A stretch of DNA of 63,590 nt from Planctomycetaceae bacterium UBA2671 (lineage in GTDB: Bacteria > Planctomycetota > Planctomycetia > Planctomycetales > Planctomycetaceae): assembly GCA_002359185.1 (NCBI GenBank), contig DEML01000118.1:18287-81876 (forward strand), given 5' to 3'. How positions within the stretch are numbered: position 1 is the stretch's first letter; every line of letters starts with the position of its first letter. Positions 25,816 through 34,565 of the stretch are shown piece by piece. The notes under the pieces were generated by a model. The model was not told the DNA's origin. It saw only the letters and a list, made by a program, of their open reading frames with translations, and made no database searches. The translations under genes were made by a program, and so were the position numbers.

Positions 25816-27204
25816 TTAAATATGGATCGTTCGTTTATCGACTGCCAGAGCCGCTTCTTTGACGGCTTCGGCCAGGGTCGGATGAGCGTGGCAGCAGCGG
25901 GCGAGGTCTTCGCTGCTGGCGTGGAATTCTATTGCGACAGCAATTTCGGCAATCAAATCGCCAGCATGCGGGCCAATGATGTGAGCTCCGAGAATGCGAT
26001 CCGTTTTGGCATCAGCCAGAATTTTGACCATCCCGGCTGTATGGCCAATCGCACGGGCACGACCATTGGCGGCGAAAGGGAAGGTGCCGGAGCGATACTC
26101 GATTTTCTGTTCCTTGAGTTGCTCTTCGGTTTTCCCGACAGAAGCGACTTCCGGGCTGGTGTAGACTATGGCGGGGATGGCATCGTAATTGACATGCCCG
26201 TAACCGGTTGCCAGATATTCAACGCAGGCAATCCCCTCTTCTTCTGCTTTATGAGCCAGCATCGCTCCGCCGATCACATCGCCAACTGCATAAACACCTT
26301 CTGATTTGGTCTGGTAATGTTCATCGACAGCAATAAAGCCACGTTTGTCGGTTTCAATACCGAGAGTTTCCAGTCCTAAATTTTCAGTATTCGGTTTCCG
26401 ACCAACCGCGACGAGAACTCGATTACAGCGGATGGTCTCCGCTCCTTCGATTTCGACATCACAGTTTTTCTTGTTGTGCGTGACTCCGGTGACTTTGGTA
26501 CCGAGATGAAATTCCAGTCCCTGCGATTTGTAAATTTTGAGCGCCAGTTTCGCGAGTTCACCATCCATGCCGGGGAGCAGTCGGTCGAGGTATTCGAGGA
26601 CGGTCACTTTGGAGCCGAGTCGTCGCCAGACGGTCCCCATTTCCAGGCCAATCGCTCCGCCACCAATGACAACCAGATGCTCGGGGACTTTTTCGAAGGT
26701 CAATGCTTCGGTGCTGGTCACAACCCGATCGCCATCCAGTTCAACTCCCGGCAAGGTCGCTGCTACGCTGCCGGTTGCAATCAGGATTTGAGGTGAAGAG
26801 AGGGAAACTTCTTCCTCCGAAGAAGTAACGGTCAGTTTGCCGGGGCCGTTGAAGCGGGCATGTCCCTGATAACGAGTGATCTTATTCTTCTTGAACAATC
26901 CCGCCACACCTTGAGTTAAGGTGCTGACGGTTTCGTCCTTCTGACCAAGCATTTTGGAGAGATTGAGCTTTAAATCTCCAACTTCAATTCCCCGTTTGGA
27001 TAATGAATGCTGAGCCTCTTCGTAAAGCTCACTTGATTCCAGCAGTGCCTTACTGGGAATACAGCCGACTCGCAGGCAGGTTCCGCCTAGTGCCGGTTCT
27101 TTTTCGATACAGGCGACATTCATCCCGAGTTGAGCCGCGCGGATGGCTGCGACATATCCACCGGGACCAGCCCCGATGACGATGAGATCAAAATTAGTAC
27201 TCAT
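25816..27204 (-). CDS. lpdA: Dihydrolipoyl dehydrogenase (E3)
   Basis: This 462-residue flavoprotein re-oxidises dihydrolipoyl groups on E2 of 2-oxo acid dehydrogenase complexes and reduces NAD+. The FAD-binding GAGPGGYVAAI (12-22), redox-active disulfide GGTCLRVGCIPSKAL (41-55), NAD-binding GGGAIGLEMG and the C-terminal active-site CHAHPTLAEAV are all present. The usual Asn of CLNVGC is Arg here, a tolerated change. It lies 381 bp downstream of the E2 gene sucB on the same strand, so it probably serves 2-oxoglutarate dehydrogenase; E1 is not in the window. Two copies of repeat family I flank the gene. Confidence 0.93.
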   Translation of the reverse strand: MSTNFDLIVIGAGPGGYVAAIRAAQLGMNVACIEKEPALGGTCLRVGCIPSKALLESSELYEEAQHSLSKRGIEVGDLKLNLSKMLGQKDETVSTLTQGVAGLFKKNKITRYQGHARFNGPGKLTVTSSEEEVSLSSPQILIATGSVAATLPGVELDGDRVVTSTEALTFEKVPEHLVVIGGGAIGLEMGTVWRRLGSKVTVLEYLDRLLPGMDGELAKLALKIYKSQGLEFHLGTKVTGVTHNKKNCDVEIEGAETIRCNRVLVAVGRKPNTENLGLETLGIETDKRGFIAVDEHYQTKSEGVYAVGDVIGGAMLAHKAEEEGIACVEYLATGYGHVNYDAIPAIVYTSPEVASVGKTEEQLKEQKIEYRSGTFPFAANGRARAIGHTAGMVKILADAKTDRILGAHIIGPHAGDLIAEIAVAIEFHASSEDLARCCHAHPTLAEAVKEAALAVDKRTIHI

Positions 27205-27585
27205 AAGGGGCTCGAATCGATTTTGTGGTCAGTCTTCAGATGAGTTGCTGAGTAAATTGTGGGGCAGCCGGGAGGCCGAAGTCGATCAGAGATTATCTAT
27301 TTTAGAAGAATCACTTTAGCGAGCCTCTTATGGCTGCGCCGCCCCGAAAGAATCTTTCGGGACCACCCAAACAATATTCAACATATTAAATGACAAAGTC
27401 TTATTTTTTATTTCGCAAGCGCGATTAATAAAACAGTAGTAAACAATCAGATACATACTCAAGGGGCTCAGTTCATCCGACCCCAGTCACCCTGCTTAAT
27501 TAAATTTCGGCGATCTGCGGGAGCAAACACAGCAATCTCTGTATTTAAAGCGTCCATGCGACCACAAGTGGTAAAGCAAATTGCT
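27205..27585. other. 381-bp gap between sucB and lpdA with repeat I2
   Basis: This gap contains repeat I2 (27261-27369) in its half nearer to lpdA. The other half is AT-rich and shows no ORF with a ribosome site. The gap is long for an operon, so lpdA may have its own promoter. Confidence 0.45.
27261..27369. repeat. Repeat family I, copy I2
   Basis: It begins GTGGGGCAGCC and ends CGCCCCGAAAGAATCTTTCG followed by GGACCACCC, in the same order and orientation as I1 but with a diverged centre. Confidence 0.6.
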
Positions 27586-28818
27586 TTAGATTTCCATGAG
27601 CATGCGTGTGGGATCTTCGATCACTTCTTTGACTCGTCGCAGGAAGGTGACTGCTTCGCGTCCATCGACAACCCGGTGATCGTACGTGAGCGCAACGTAC
27701 ATCATCGGACGGATAACAACCTGTCCGTTCAGGGCAATCGGGCGCTCAAAGATGCCGTGCATGCCGAGAACTCCGCTTTGGGGAGGATTGACAATTGGTG
27801 TCGAAAGCAGGGAGCCGTAGACTCCGCCGTTGGTAATTGTGAAACAACCCCCTTCGAGTTGTTCCAGGCCGATTTTGTTGTCTTTGGCCTTTTTCGCAAA
27901 GTCGGCAATCGCCAGTTCGATTTCGGCAAAGCTCATGCGTTCGACATTGCGAAGTACGGGAACAACAAGACCTTTTCCGCCACCAACAGCCACACCGATA
28001 TCGTAATAATTTCGATAGACGAGTTCATTCCCCCGCATCTGAGCAGCGATTTGTGGAACCTGATTCATTCCATCAAGAACTGCTTTAACGAAGAAGGACA
28101 TGAATCCGAGCTTGATGCCGTATTTATTGAGGAAAGCATCCTTGTATTGATTTCGCAGATCCATCACGTTCGACATATCAATTTCGTTGAATGTCGTCAG
28201 CAAAGCAGCTTCCCGCTGAGCCGAGACAAGTCGTTCGGCGATCCTTTTACGGATCGGACTCAAAGGGACGATCTCTTCCGTTCGTAAAGGACCGGCCCCA
28301 TCCGAATCGGATGTGGTCGATAATTCCCGCCCCTTAGCTGAAGTCGAAGCAGAAGCAATCACATCTTCTTTGAGCAATCGACCACCTGGCCCGGTCGCCT
28401 TAGCCTGATGAGCCTGCATGCCCCGCTGAGCAAGTTCCCGAGAGGCGGCTGGCATTACCTTGTCAGAGCTTTGTTTACTCTGACCGCCATTATCGGAGGA
28501 ACCGCTTGAAGAAGCCTCTTTCGGCTCCCCCTGAGATTTCGGTTTCGATTCTTCCGCACCACTGCCGCCGGCTGGTTCGGGAGCTTCCTCGAAGTAGCCG
28601 ATGACATCGCCAATGGCGGCCATTTCGCCAGCTTTTTTGACAATTCGACTGATCTTGCCACCAGCGGGAGCCGGGACATCGAATGTCGCTTTATCCGTTT
28701 CCAGACCAACAATGTCGGTATCGAGAGCGACCCACTGGCCTTCAGAGATGTACCATTCTCCGATCTGGACCTCAGAAATCGACTCACCTACCGCAGGAAC
28801 AACTATCTCCATCGCCAT
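27586..28818 (-). CDS. sucB: Dihydrolipoyllysine succinyltransferase (E2 of 2-oxoglutarate dehydrogenase)
   Basis: This is a 410-residue E2 core enzyme. A lipoyl domain (VPAVGESISEVQIGEW; lipoyl lysine in ETDKATFDV, about K43) is followed by a Ser/Gly/Lys-rich linker, a peripheral-subunit-binding domain (MPAASRELAQRGM, GPGGRLLKEDV) and the catalytic domain with YDHRVVDGREAVTFL near the C-terminus. The GESI and DPTRMLMEI features match succinyl rather than acetyl transferases. An in-frame extension reaches 28968, but ATG at 28818 (or 28812) starts exactly at the lipoyl domain and follows GTGGAG. It works with LpdA, encoded just downstream, in the citric acid cycle. Confidence 0.92.
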   Translation of the reverse strand: MAMEIVVPAVGESISEVQIGEWYISEGQWVALDTDIVGLETDKATFDVPAPAGGKISRIVKKAGEMAAIGDVIGYFEEAPEPAGGSGAEESKPKSQGEPKEASSSGSSDNGGQSKQSSDKVMPAASRELAQRGMQAHQAKATGPGGRLLKEDVIASASTSAKGRELSTTSDSDGAGPLRTEEIVPLSPIRKRIAERLVSAQREAALLTTFNEIDMSNVMDLRNQYKDAFLNKYGIKLGFMSFFVKAVLDGMNQVPQIAAQMRGNELVYRNYYDIGVAVGGGKGLVVPVLRNVERMSFAEIELAIADFAKKAKDNKIGLEQLEGGCFTITNGGVYGSLLSTPIVNPPQSGVLGMHGIFERPIALNGQVVIRPMMYVALTYDHRVVDGREAVTFLRRVKEVIEDPTRMLMEI

Positions 28819-29195
28819 GGATGACTCCACGAAGCTCTTTCGAGCAAAATGCCTCGTCAAAAGCATGAGCTGAGACGAGCATAAGATTTGGGATCTCGGC
28901 GCAAACGGCTCACCATCGGCCGCCGCCTGATATTGTGAGAATAAGCGAACAGAAAATTCCGTCAACAATCGCGAAACTCAAAATTCAAAAACGAGCCAAT
29001 AAATATTTGTGATGGGTTCCACATAGGGAGTTTAGAGATGATTTGTGCACACCGTCTGCGAAAAACTGCAGATTTGCAAACATTGACAAGGCGCAGCAGA
29101 TTATGAATTCCACATTCGCCCCTCGCTTACGCGTTTTGAAGTTGCACTGTTTCCACTTTGAACGATTCAAGCACGAAAAAAGGCTCCTATTGATG

Positions 29196-29294
29196 GTGCC
29201 ACGGCTCTGTGAGCCGTGCATTGGGTGATCTTATTGTCTTGCAACGCTCCTGATGTAATAACACTGAAAAACACGGCTCACAGAGCCGTGGCAC
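29196..29294. repeat. Palindromic repeat family G (facing pair)
   Basis: GTGCCACGGCTCTGTGAGCC (29196-) and its exact complement (29272-29294) face each other across about 53 bp. Each half also contains the palindrome CACGGCTC-n-GAGCCGTG. Confidence 0.85.
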
Positions 29295-29380
29295 ACGTGT
29301 ATTGATCCAATAAAACGTATTATCAATACAAAACGTGCAACTTGAAAACTTACGCGTCGGGTTATAATTTCGCTGAATCA

Positions 29381-29464
29381 GGTAGGACAGGCATCCTGCC
29401 TGTCAATTCGCAGAATGCGAACCACAAAAAGATGTTGATCAGACAGGCAGGGTGCCTGTCCTAT
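29381..29464. repeat. Palindromic repeat family H (facing pair)
   Basis: GGTAGGACAGGCATCCTGCC followed by TGTC (29381-29404) faces GACAGGCAGGGTGCCTGTCC (29442-) across about 37 bp. The layout is the same as families A and G but the core is different. Confidence 0.85.
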
Positions 29465-29488
29465 ACGGTATTGAAGAGCTTGAAACAT

Positions 29489-29512
29489 CGTCAGGCACAG
29501 CCTGACCTACGG
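29489..29512. repeat. Palindromic repeat family A, single half (A4)
   Basis: CGTCAGGCACAGCCTGACCT followed by ACGG, 15 bp past the sulfotransferase stop codon. Confidence 0.85.
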
Positions 29513-29526
29513 ACTAATTAAGAAGT

Positions 29527-30690
29527 TCAACCCAACTCCGACAGATCCTGCTCATAGCCCCAGGCGTCAAAACAGAATTGCCATTCTTCCCGGATACGTT
29601 TGCGGGTCGAGGCGGGGATTTCCACGTGTTTGTTCTTGCGATAATCGCCCGTATTCTCCAGATAGGCTTCTACCTTGGGACGAGCCTCTTCAAAACTGGG
29701 CAGTTGTAATGTCTGATAAGTCTGTTCGAGTTCCTGGATCGGTTTCGCAGTCAAATCTTCATAAGCAACTTCATGAAACTGGCCGGCGGGAATGAGAGAT
29801 TTCTGATCGAAATACGCCTGGTATAAATTGCGATACGTTTCAATCACCATTTCTTCCAGCTGATTCATATTGAATTCCTGCAATCCCCAAACAGGAATCA
29901 CCTGGCTGGCCATGTGTTGGAAGGAACGGAAAACATCGTAGGGATGCCGACGGATGTGCAGGAACTTCGCGTCGGGAAACAGCTCCAGAATCAATTTGAT
30001 GCGAGCGGTATGATTGGGCGATTTGAGGATCAGTGGACGATTAAACGTCTGTTGAACTTTTGCGACAAAAAATTGAAGTGCCTGTTTGAATCGCTCCCGA
30101 TCCTTCTCGTCGGCATTCTCAAAAGAGAGATGTTCGTCGTATCGTGCAGCATTATCCGGGAAGACCCAACTGAGCGAGTTTGAAGCCCGAGCCAGAATCC
30201 CCAGAGCCATTTCATCCTCTGCAGGTTCCCGCAGAGACATTTTTACATTATCCATGAAACGTTTACGCGGTGTGACCGCAGAAAGAATCGGTTCCCACCA
30301 CCAGCGGGCCAGTCGATAGCTGGACGGATACATCGTCTGAAAGAGATCAGGAGCGGCGTAGCGTTCATCCTGACACATCAGATTATGCAGGTGAGTCGTT
30401 CCGCTCCGCCAGCTTCCGAGAATGAAAATCGGTGTTTCGACTTTCGTCTTTTTGATTGAAGAGCCGTAAACCAGATTTTCAGCCCAGGCAAATGGCGAGG
30501 TACACAAACTGCTGATCGTAATATGACAGGCCTTTCCCCAATACGGAAAGTCGACATGAAACGAGTTGGCAGCCATCAGCTTGCACCAGTCGCCAAAGCG
30601 AATTCCCGCCAGACAGCCGGGGCCGAAACCACGGGTGAGACGTGTGGTGAGCGGTATTGTTTTTTTCGTGATTTCTTTGGAATTATTCAT
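29527..30690 (-). CDS. Sulfotransferase family protein
   Basis: This 387-residue protein has the two PAPS-binding signatures of sulfotransferases: the 5'-phosphosulfate loop FILGSWRSGTTHLHNLM (about 89-105) and the 3'-phosphate motif FLHIRRHPYDVFRSFQHM. RPLILKSPNHTARI precedes the latter. Such enzymes move sulfate from PAPS to a hydroxyl or amine of a carbohydrate, lipid or protein; the acceptor cannot be told. Planctomycetes have many members of this group. There is no signal peptide, so it acts in the cytoplasm or on the membrane face. It is monocistronic, with palindrome D4 upstream. Confidence 0.87.
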   Translation of the reverse strand: MNNSKEITKKTIPLTTRLTRGFGPGCLAGIRFGDWCKLMAANSFHVDFPYWGKACHITISSLCTSPFAWAENLVYGSSIKKTKVETPIFILGSWRSGTTHLHNLMCQDERYAAPDLFQTMYPSSYRLARWWWEPILSAVTPRKRFMDNVKMSLREPAEDEMALGILARASNSLSWVFPDNAARYDEHLSFENADEKDRERFKQALQFFVAKVQQTFNRPLILKSPNHTARIKLILELFPDAKFLHIRRHPYDVFRSFQHMASQVIPVWGLQEFNMNQLEEMVIETYRNLYQAYFDQKSLIPAGQFHEVAYEDLTAKPIQELEQTYQTLQLPSFEEARPKVEAYLENTGDYRKNKHVEIPASTRKRIREEWQFCFDAWGYEQDLSELG

Positions 30691-31036
30691 GAGCGAAATA
30701 GAATCAGAGAGTTTTGAGTGGGGGGCGTTGGAGCAGTCTGCTTTCAGGTTGAATCAACTTGGGGTGGCGGGGGCGCTCCGCTTTAGCGGAAGCCCCCGAG
30801 AGTTCAAATCTCTCTTTCGGGGGCTTCTCTTCGAGAGCGCCCCCGCCACCCTCGTCGTAAAATCTAATATAATCAAATCCATATTAAATACAGTTAGGCT
30901 TCTCAGAGTAATCGAATGACCCCTGAACACATTGTCGAAGGTGAGGAGAGCAATCAATTTGTTCGAGATGCGTAACAATTCTGACGATCACAACGATTGA
31001 TTCCTTCTCTGACTGCGACTTGATACGATTTCCCGC
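30691..31036. other. 346-bp divergent gap with palindrome D4
   Basis: The gap lies between the divergent sulfotransferase and ABC ATPase genes. It contains the long GC-rich palindrome D4 (30762-30851); the remaining sequence shows no ORF or recognisable promoter boxes. Confidence 0.45.
30762..30851. repeat. Long GC-rich palindrome, family D-like (D4)
   Basis: Outer arms GGGTGGCGGGGGCGCTC / GAGCGCCCCCGCCACC and inner arms GAAGCCCCCGA / TCGGGGGCTTC form a hairpin of about 90 bp. It shares the GGGTGG and AAGCCCCC features of family D but is otherwise distinct. Unlike most repeats here it lies between two gene starts. Confidence 0.8.
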
Positions 31037-31729
31037 ATGCAAGTTTCCATTAAAGACGTTCAAAAATCCTTCCGACGAGGTGAAACAACCGTTCCTGTAT
31101 TGAGGGGATTGAGTTGCGAATTTCCGTCGGGCACCTTCAATTTCGTCGTCGGTCCCTCTGGCAGCGGAAAAAGTTCACTGCTGTATCTGATTGGAGCACT
31201 CGATCACCCGACTTCCGGCCAGATTGAAATTGACGGTCGAGAAACCTCCACCTGGAGTGAAACCGAAGCGAATCATTTCCGAGCCAGTCAGGTCGGATTT
31301 GTCTTTCAGAGTTTCAATTTGATGTCGAATCTGTCTGCTCTCGATAATGTTCTTGTGCCATTCATGCCGCAGGGGATGACTTCGGCTAAACGCAAAGAAG
31401 CAGTAGAACTGCTGAAACTTGTTGGCATGGGGCATCGACTCACCCATAAGCCGAATCACCTCTCAGGCGGCGAACAGCAACGGGTGGCCATTGCCCGAGC
31501 GTTACTGAAAAAACCTCAATTAATTTTGGCCGACGAACCCACTGGCGAACTCGACAGCCAAACAGGCCGCGAAGTCTTTGACTATCTCCGCTTATTGGCG
31601 GGTCAGAATCAATCGACCGTCATTGTCGTGACCCACGACGAATCTTACATGCAGCCTGACGACTATGTTCATCGCATCAGCGACGGGAGACTTGTGGAGA
31701 CGACTCAGGTGAGTGAGAGTGGCCAGTGA
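31037..31729 (+). CDS. ABC transporter ATP-binding protein (LolD/MacB type)
   Basis: This 230-residue ATPase carries Walker A GPSGSGKSSLLYLIG (about 39-53), Q-loop GFVFQSFNLM, signature LSGGEQQRVAIARALL, Walker B LILADEPTGELDSQTG and the switch histidine VVTHD. The sequence type is that of LolD, MacB and FtsE-like ATPases, which drive permeases of the FtsX/MacB fold in lipoprotein release or export rather than import. No permease gene lies beside it: the next gene is an enoyl-CoA hydratase. The permease is probably encoded elsewhere. Confidence 0.9.
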   Translation: MQVSIKDVQKSFRRGETTVPVLRGLSCEFPSGTFNFVVGPSGSGKSSLLYLIGALDHPTSGQIEIDGRETSTWSETEANHFRASQVGFVFQSFNLMSNLSALDNVLVPFMPQGMTSAKRKEAVELLKLVGMGHRLTHKPNHLSGGEQQRVAIARALLKKPQLILADEPTGELDSQTGREVFDYLRLLAGQNQSTVIVVTHDESYMQPDDYVHRISDGRLVETTQVSESGQ

Positions 31730-31807
31730 TGAGTGGCCAGTGGCCAGAGTCAATCTACCGAAACCCGAATACCGATTCCCGAAACCAAACACACCAGGTG
31801 AGTCATA

Positions 31808-32602
31808 ATGAGAAACAGCGACAGTCCGGTTACTCAAGTTGATCTGCAGATTGAAAAGCAAGTCGCCACCATTACGCTTTCAGGAGTGAAGGGGATTCAG
31901 ACCCTTTCCTCGCAAACCCGGCAGAACCTGCACGCAGCACTGGATCAATTGGAGAAGACTCCAGCATTACGGATCGTTCAGTTTCAGGGAACAGGTCGGA
32001 CGTTTATTGCCGGTGCGGATATCCATGAATTTCAGGATCTGACGGATGCAACCGCTGGGAAGCTCGTCACTGATGGTCAACAGCTGATGACCCGGATTGC
32101 AGAACTCCCCTACATCACGATTGCTGCCATAAACGGAGCCTGCGCCGGCGGTGGTTGGGAACTGGCACTGGCCTGTGATTTCCGCATCGCGGTCGAAGAG
32201 GCTAAAATTGGATTACCCGAAACGACTCTCGGCTTACTCCCCTGCTGGGGAGGCACGGTAAGAATGACACAAAAGTTTGGTCAGGCAATCGCCAGTCAAA
32301 TGATACTGACAGGAGAACTGATCAAAGCGAAAGCAGCTTTCAAGAAAGGTTTGCTGCACGAGGTTTGCGAAGTCAACGAATTCGAAGAACAACTCTCGAA
32401 CCTGAAAACTACTTTACTTTCCCGCAGTCCATTCGCCCAGAAGATGGCACGGAAGGTCATCGCTAAAACAGCGGCCCGAGAGCACCAGGCCTCTCTCGGC
32501 TTCTCGGACGAACGCAATGCATTCCTGGAATGCGTCCGTTCCGGTCAAGTGGCCATTGGAGTCGAAGCCTTCCTTGGCAAGAAAATACCAGTCTGGGTTT
32601 AA
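31808..32602 (+). CDS. Enoyl-CoA hydratase/isomerase family protein
   Basis: This 264-residue crotonase-fold protein has the two oxyanion-hole segments (GRTFIAGADIHEF, about 61-73; INGACAGGGWELALACDFRI, about 101-120) and the catalytic region IGLPETTLGLLPCWGG with a glutamate in the usual hydratase position. It should add water to, or isomerise, an enoyl-CoA, most simply in fatty acid beta-oxidation. The more specific substrate is unknown. It follows the ABC ATPase by 78 bp on the same strand and converges on the next gene with only 7 bp between stops. Confidence 0.88.
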   Translation: MRNSDSPVTQVDLQIEKQVATITLSGVKGIQTLSSQTRQNLHAALDQLEKTPALRIVQFQGTGRTFIAGADIHEFQDLTDATAGKLVTDGQQLMTRIAELPYITIAAINGACAGGGWELALACDFRIAVEEAKIGLPETTLGLLPCWGGTVRMTQKFGQAIASQMILTGELIKAKAAFKKGLLHEVCEVNEFEEQLSNLKTTLLSRSPFAQKMARKVIAKTAAREHQASLGFSDERNAFLECVRSGQVAIGVEAFLGKKIPVWV

Positions 32603-32609
32603 ACCATTA

Positions 32610-33350
32610 TCAAATTTCAGAATAAGAATCCCAGATTCCCTGCACGATGAATCGATCGATCAGTCTGCAGATACGATTGTCGGCTTGACTATCTCTTTGC
32701 GACACTGGTTTTGACACAGATTGATCAAGATGAATTTTCAGACCGGAATCGTGAAGCAATCGAGAGTAATTTTGAATCCAGTGATTCTCAGTTTCTGAAT
32801 GCAGAAATCCTCGCAGGTGATGCAAATGACGAAATTGCTTTAAAGGACAATCCTGTTTGGGATCATCTGGATTCAGAGCGATAAATCCCCAGAATGATTC
32901 TGGATGAGATAGAACCGTTTTGATTGCCAACGTTCCGCGTAGGCCATCTCCCATGACAAGAATCCGTTCGGTATGCACATTGTAGTGCCGGGTCATCTGC
33001 GAGACGGCTTTATGAATCTTCTGCATCACATCGCCTGAAGATATATTGCCTCTCTCATCCACATCGAGTTCGATTGCCAGATGATTCTGAGTGCTGATCG
33101 CTTCCATCAGAAATTGATATTGGCTTGTCGAAGCTTCCCGCCCCTGCAAATACACAATCAGAGGATAAGCATAATTCGGCTCATATTTGACGGGCATATA
33201 GACCCGGGCATCCTGAAACGAGATCGAGTATGTCATCTCGTCATCACGAGATTCGTGATGCATAAATCCTAGGTATTTATGATCAGCAGATTCAACCGGT
33301 TTTGATTGATTATTTGTAGCACTGTGATTGAAATGAATAATGCGATTCAT
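32610..33350 (-). CDS. Alpha/beta-hydrolase-fold protein lacking the nucleophile serine
   Basis: This 246-residue protein resembles the PHB-depolymerase/feruloyl-esterase-like branch of alpha/beta hydrolases: RVYMPVKYEPNYAYPLIVYL gives the first strands and oxyanion region, and TERILVMGDGLRGTLAIKTV is the strand-nucleophile-helix region. The nucleophile elbow should read G-x-S-x-G; here it is GDGLRG, so the serine is replaced by glycine. It is probably not an esterase and may bind a ligand or protein. There is no signal peptide. ATG at 33350 follows CAGGAACACC. Neighbouring genes give no clue. Confidence 0.65.
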   Translation of the reverse strand: MNRIIHFNHSATNNQSKPVESADHKYLGFMHHESRDDEMTYSISFQDARVYMPVKYEPNYAYPLIVYLQGREASTSQYQFLMEAISTQNHLAIELDVDERGNISSGDVMQKIHKAVSQMTRHYNVHTERILVMGDGLRGTLAIKTVLSHPESFWGFIALNPDDPKQDCPLKQFRHLHHLRGFLHSETENHWIQNYSRLLHDSGLKIHLDQSVSKPVSQRDSQADNRICRLIDRFIVQGIWDSYSEI

Positions 33351-33410
33351 GGTGTTCCTGTGTGGTAGCCGTGTGCAGTGAAAGCGGATGTAGAAGATAA
33401 AATTGAGAAT

Positions 33411-34052
33411 TCAGGGAGAATCTGCTGGAGAATAGTTGGAATATTTATTCAGGGGAAACTTCTGTCCCGGACATTGGGTCGATTTGATTTGTCCGTGCCC
33501 GATGACAGAGTCTGAGGGAATGGAATACGTCCGGTCAAAATAGGCCAGTAAATGTTTCAGTGAATCCAATTGGGCCTGCGATGGTGCCTCTGTTTCAAAG
33601 TTACCGATCAGACAAACACCAATGCCAAATTTGTTGAAGATTTCGTGACCGGCATGGGCGCCATCGATCTGTCCCTGCCAGCGAAATGTTGGTTCGACCT
33701 GTCCATCTTTCATTCCCTGACCATTGCCGATCACAAAATGGTATCCGATACCACGCCATGGTCGTCCCTGACTGTCTTTGCGTTGTAAGTGCGCTCGGTG
33801 AATTTGATCGAGACTTCCAGATTCGGTAGCGGTGTGGTGGATCACCACATACTTCCAGTTCCGCGATTCAACATGAGGTTCCCAGAACGATTCCCTGACG
33901 AAAGACGTGTTGAGATGTTTCCCCGCGCTCAACTCCTGAGCAGCACAACTATTCGACAGAGAAATAATCATCACAACTAATGAAATCGTCTCAGGTCCTA
34001 CGCTCCATTCTCTCGGAAATATTGCCAACAGATTGTTTCGACAGTCATACAT
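33411..34052 (-). CDS. N-acetylmuramoyl-L-alanine amidase (Amidase_2/PGRP type), secreted
   Basis: This 213-residue protein has a hydrophobic signal stretch (ISLVVMIISLSNSCAAQ, about 23-39) and a zinc amidase domain: first zinc histidine in VIHHTATESG, middle part WRGIGYHFVIGNG and last ligands in GHGQIKSTQCPG. It should cut the amide bond between the peptide and N-acetylmuramic acid of peptidoglycan in the periplasm. Planctomycetes have peptidoglycan, so a role in wall turnover or recycling is plausible. The N-terminal 22 residues before the hydrophobic stretch are longer than usual; a later start is possible. Confidence 0.87.
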   Translation of the reverse strand: MYDCRNNLLAIFPREWSVGPETISLVVMIISLSNSCAAQELSAGKHLNTSFVRESFWEPHVESRNWKYVVIHHTATESGSLDQIHRAHLQRKDSQGRPWRGIGYHFVIGNGQGMKDGQVEPTFRWQGQIDGAHAGHEIFNKFGIGVCLIGNFETEAPSQAQLDSLKHLLAYFDRTYSIPSDSVIGHGQIKSTQCPGQKFPLNKYSNYSPADSP

Positions 34053-34433
34053 GGGGACCGCAAGTCAACTATAGTGGAACATCTTTCTGGCGAACTCGAA
34101 TTTGCAATTTACTCCTGTCTTGTGAATGTGTCAATCTGTTGTTTCGAGACACAGAGGCTTCCACGGAAACGAAGAGCAGTTTTGACGCTTGCTCCGAATC
34201 GAATTGTGACAATGGTTAAGCGGGAGGGTGTTTGAGGAGGCGTTAAAGTTCCTCCAGACTGACTATTGTGAACGAGTCACATGGTTCAGACCGGTTTTGA
34301 CTGTCGCGAGATCAATTTGAAAAAGTCAGAATTATTTTCAGATGTTTCAGGAAATCAGGACTTCATGCGATGAATATTCCGTTTTGATTTCGCAATCGGA
34401 AGCAGGAATGGTTATAGCCGTTTCCGGGAATGT

Positions 34434-34486
34434 GTAGCGGGTGATGGATTGGAAATATGAGGCTCAAACCATCAAAAAGCCGCTAC
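34434..34486. repeat. Imperfect palindrome of unknown type
   Basis: Outer arms GTAGCGG/CCGCTAC and inner arms GATGG/CCATC are nested over 53 bp. It could be an RNA stem or a decayed member of another repeat family; no second copy was seen in the window. Confidence 0.4.
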
Positions 34487-34565
34487 CGTAATCTGCAAAC
34501 TGCAGTAGTCAATAAAGTAATCACGCGATGCGTAAACCGTCAACTTTCTTGAAAGCAGGAAGGAA

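Larger units (their letters stand above)
28819..29526. other. 708-bp non-coding region with clustered repeats G, H and A4
   Basis: Upstream of sucB no real gene is visible; short frames here lack ribosome sites. The distal 330 bp holds three different palindromic families in sequence: G pair (29196-29294), H pair (29381-29464) and A4 (29489-29512), ending 15 bp before the sulfotransferase stop. The proximal part should hold the sucB promoter. Confidence 0.6.

Noticed and set aside
27586..28818. Pyruvate dehydrogenase E2 (AceF)
   Set aside because: The VGESI lipoyl start, a single lipoyl domain and the DPTRMLMEI end match succinyltransferases better.
28985..29221. 78-codon reverse ORF upstream of sucB
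   Set aside because: It overlaps repeat G, has no ribosome site and resembles no family.
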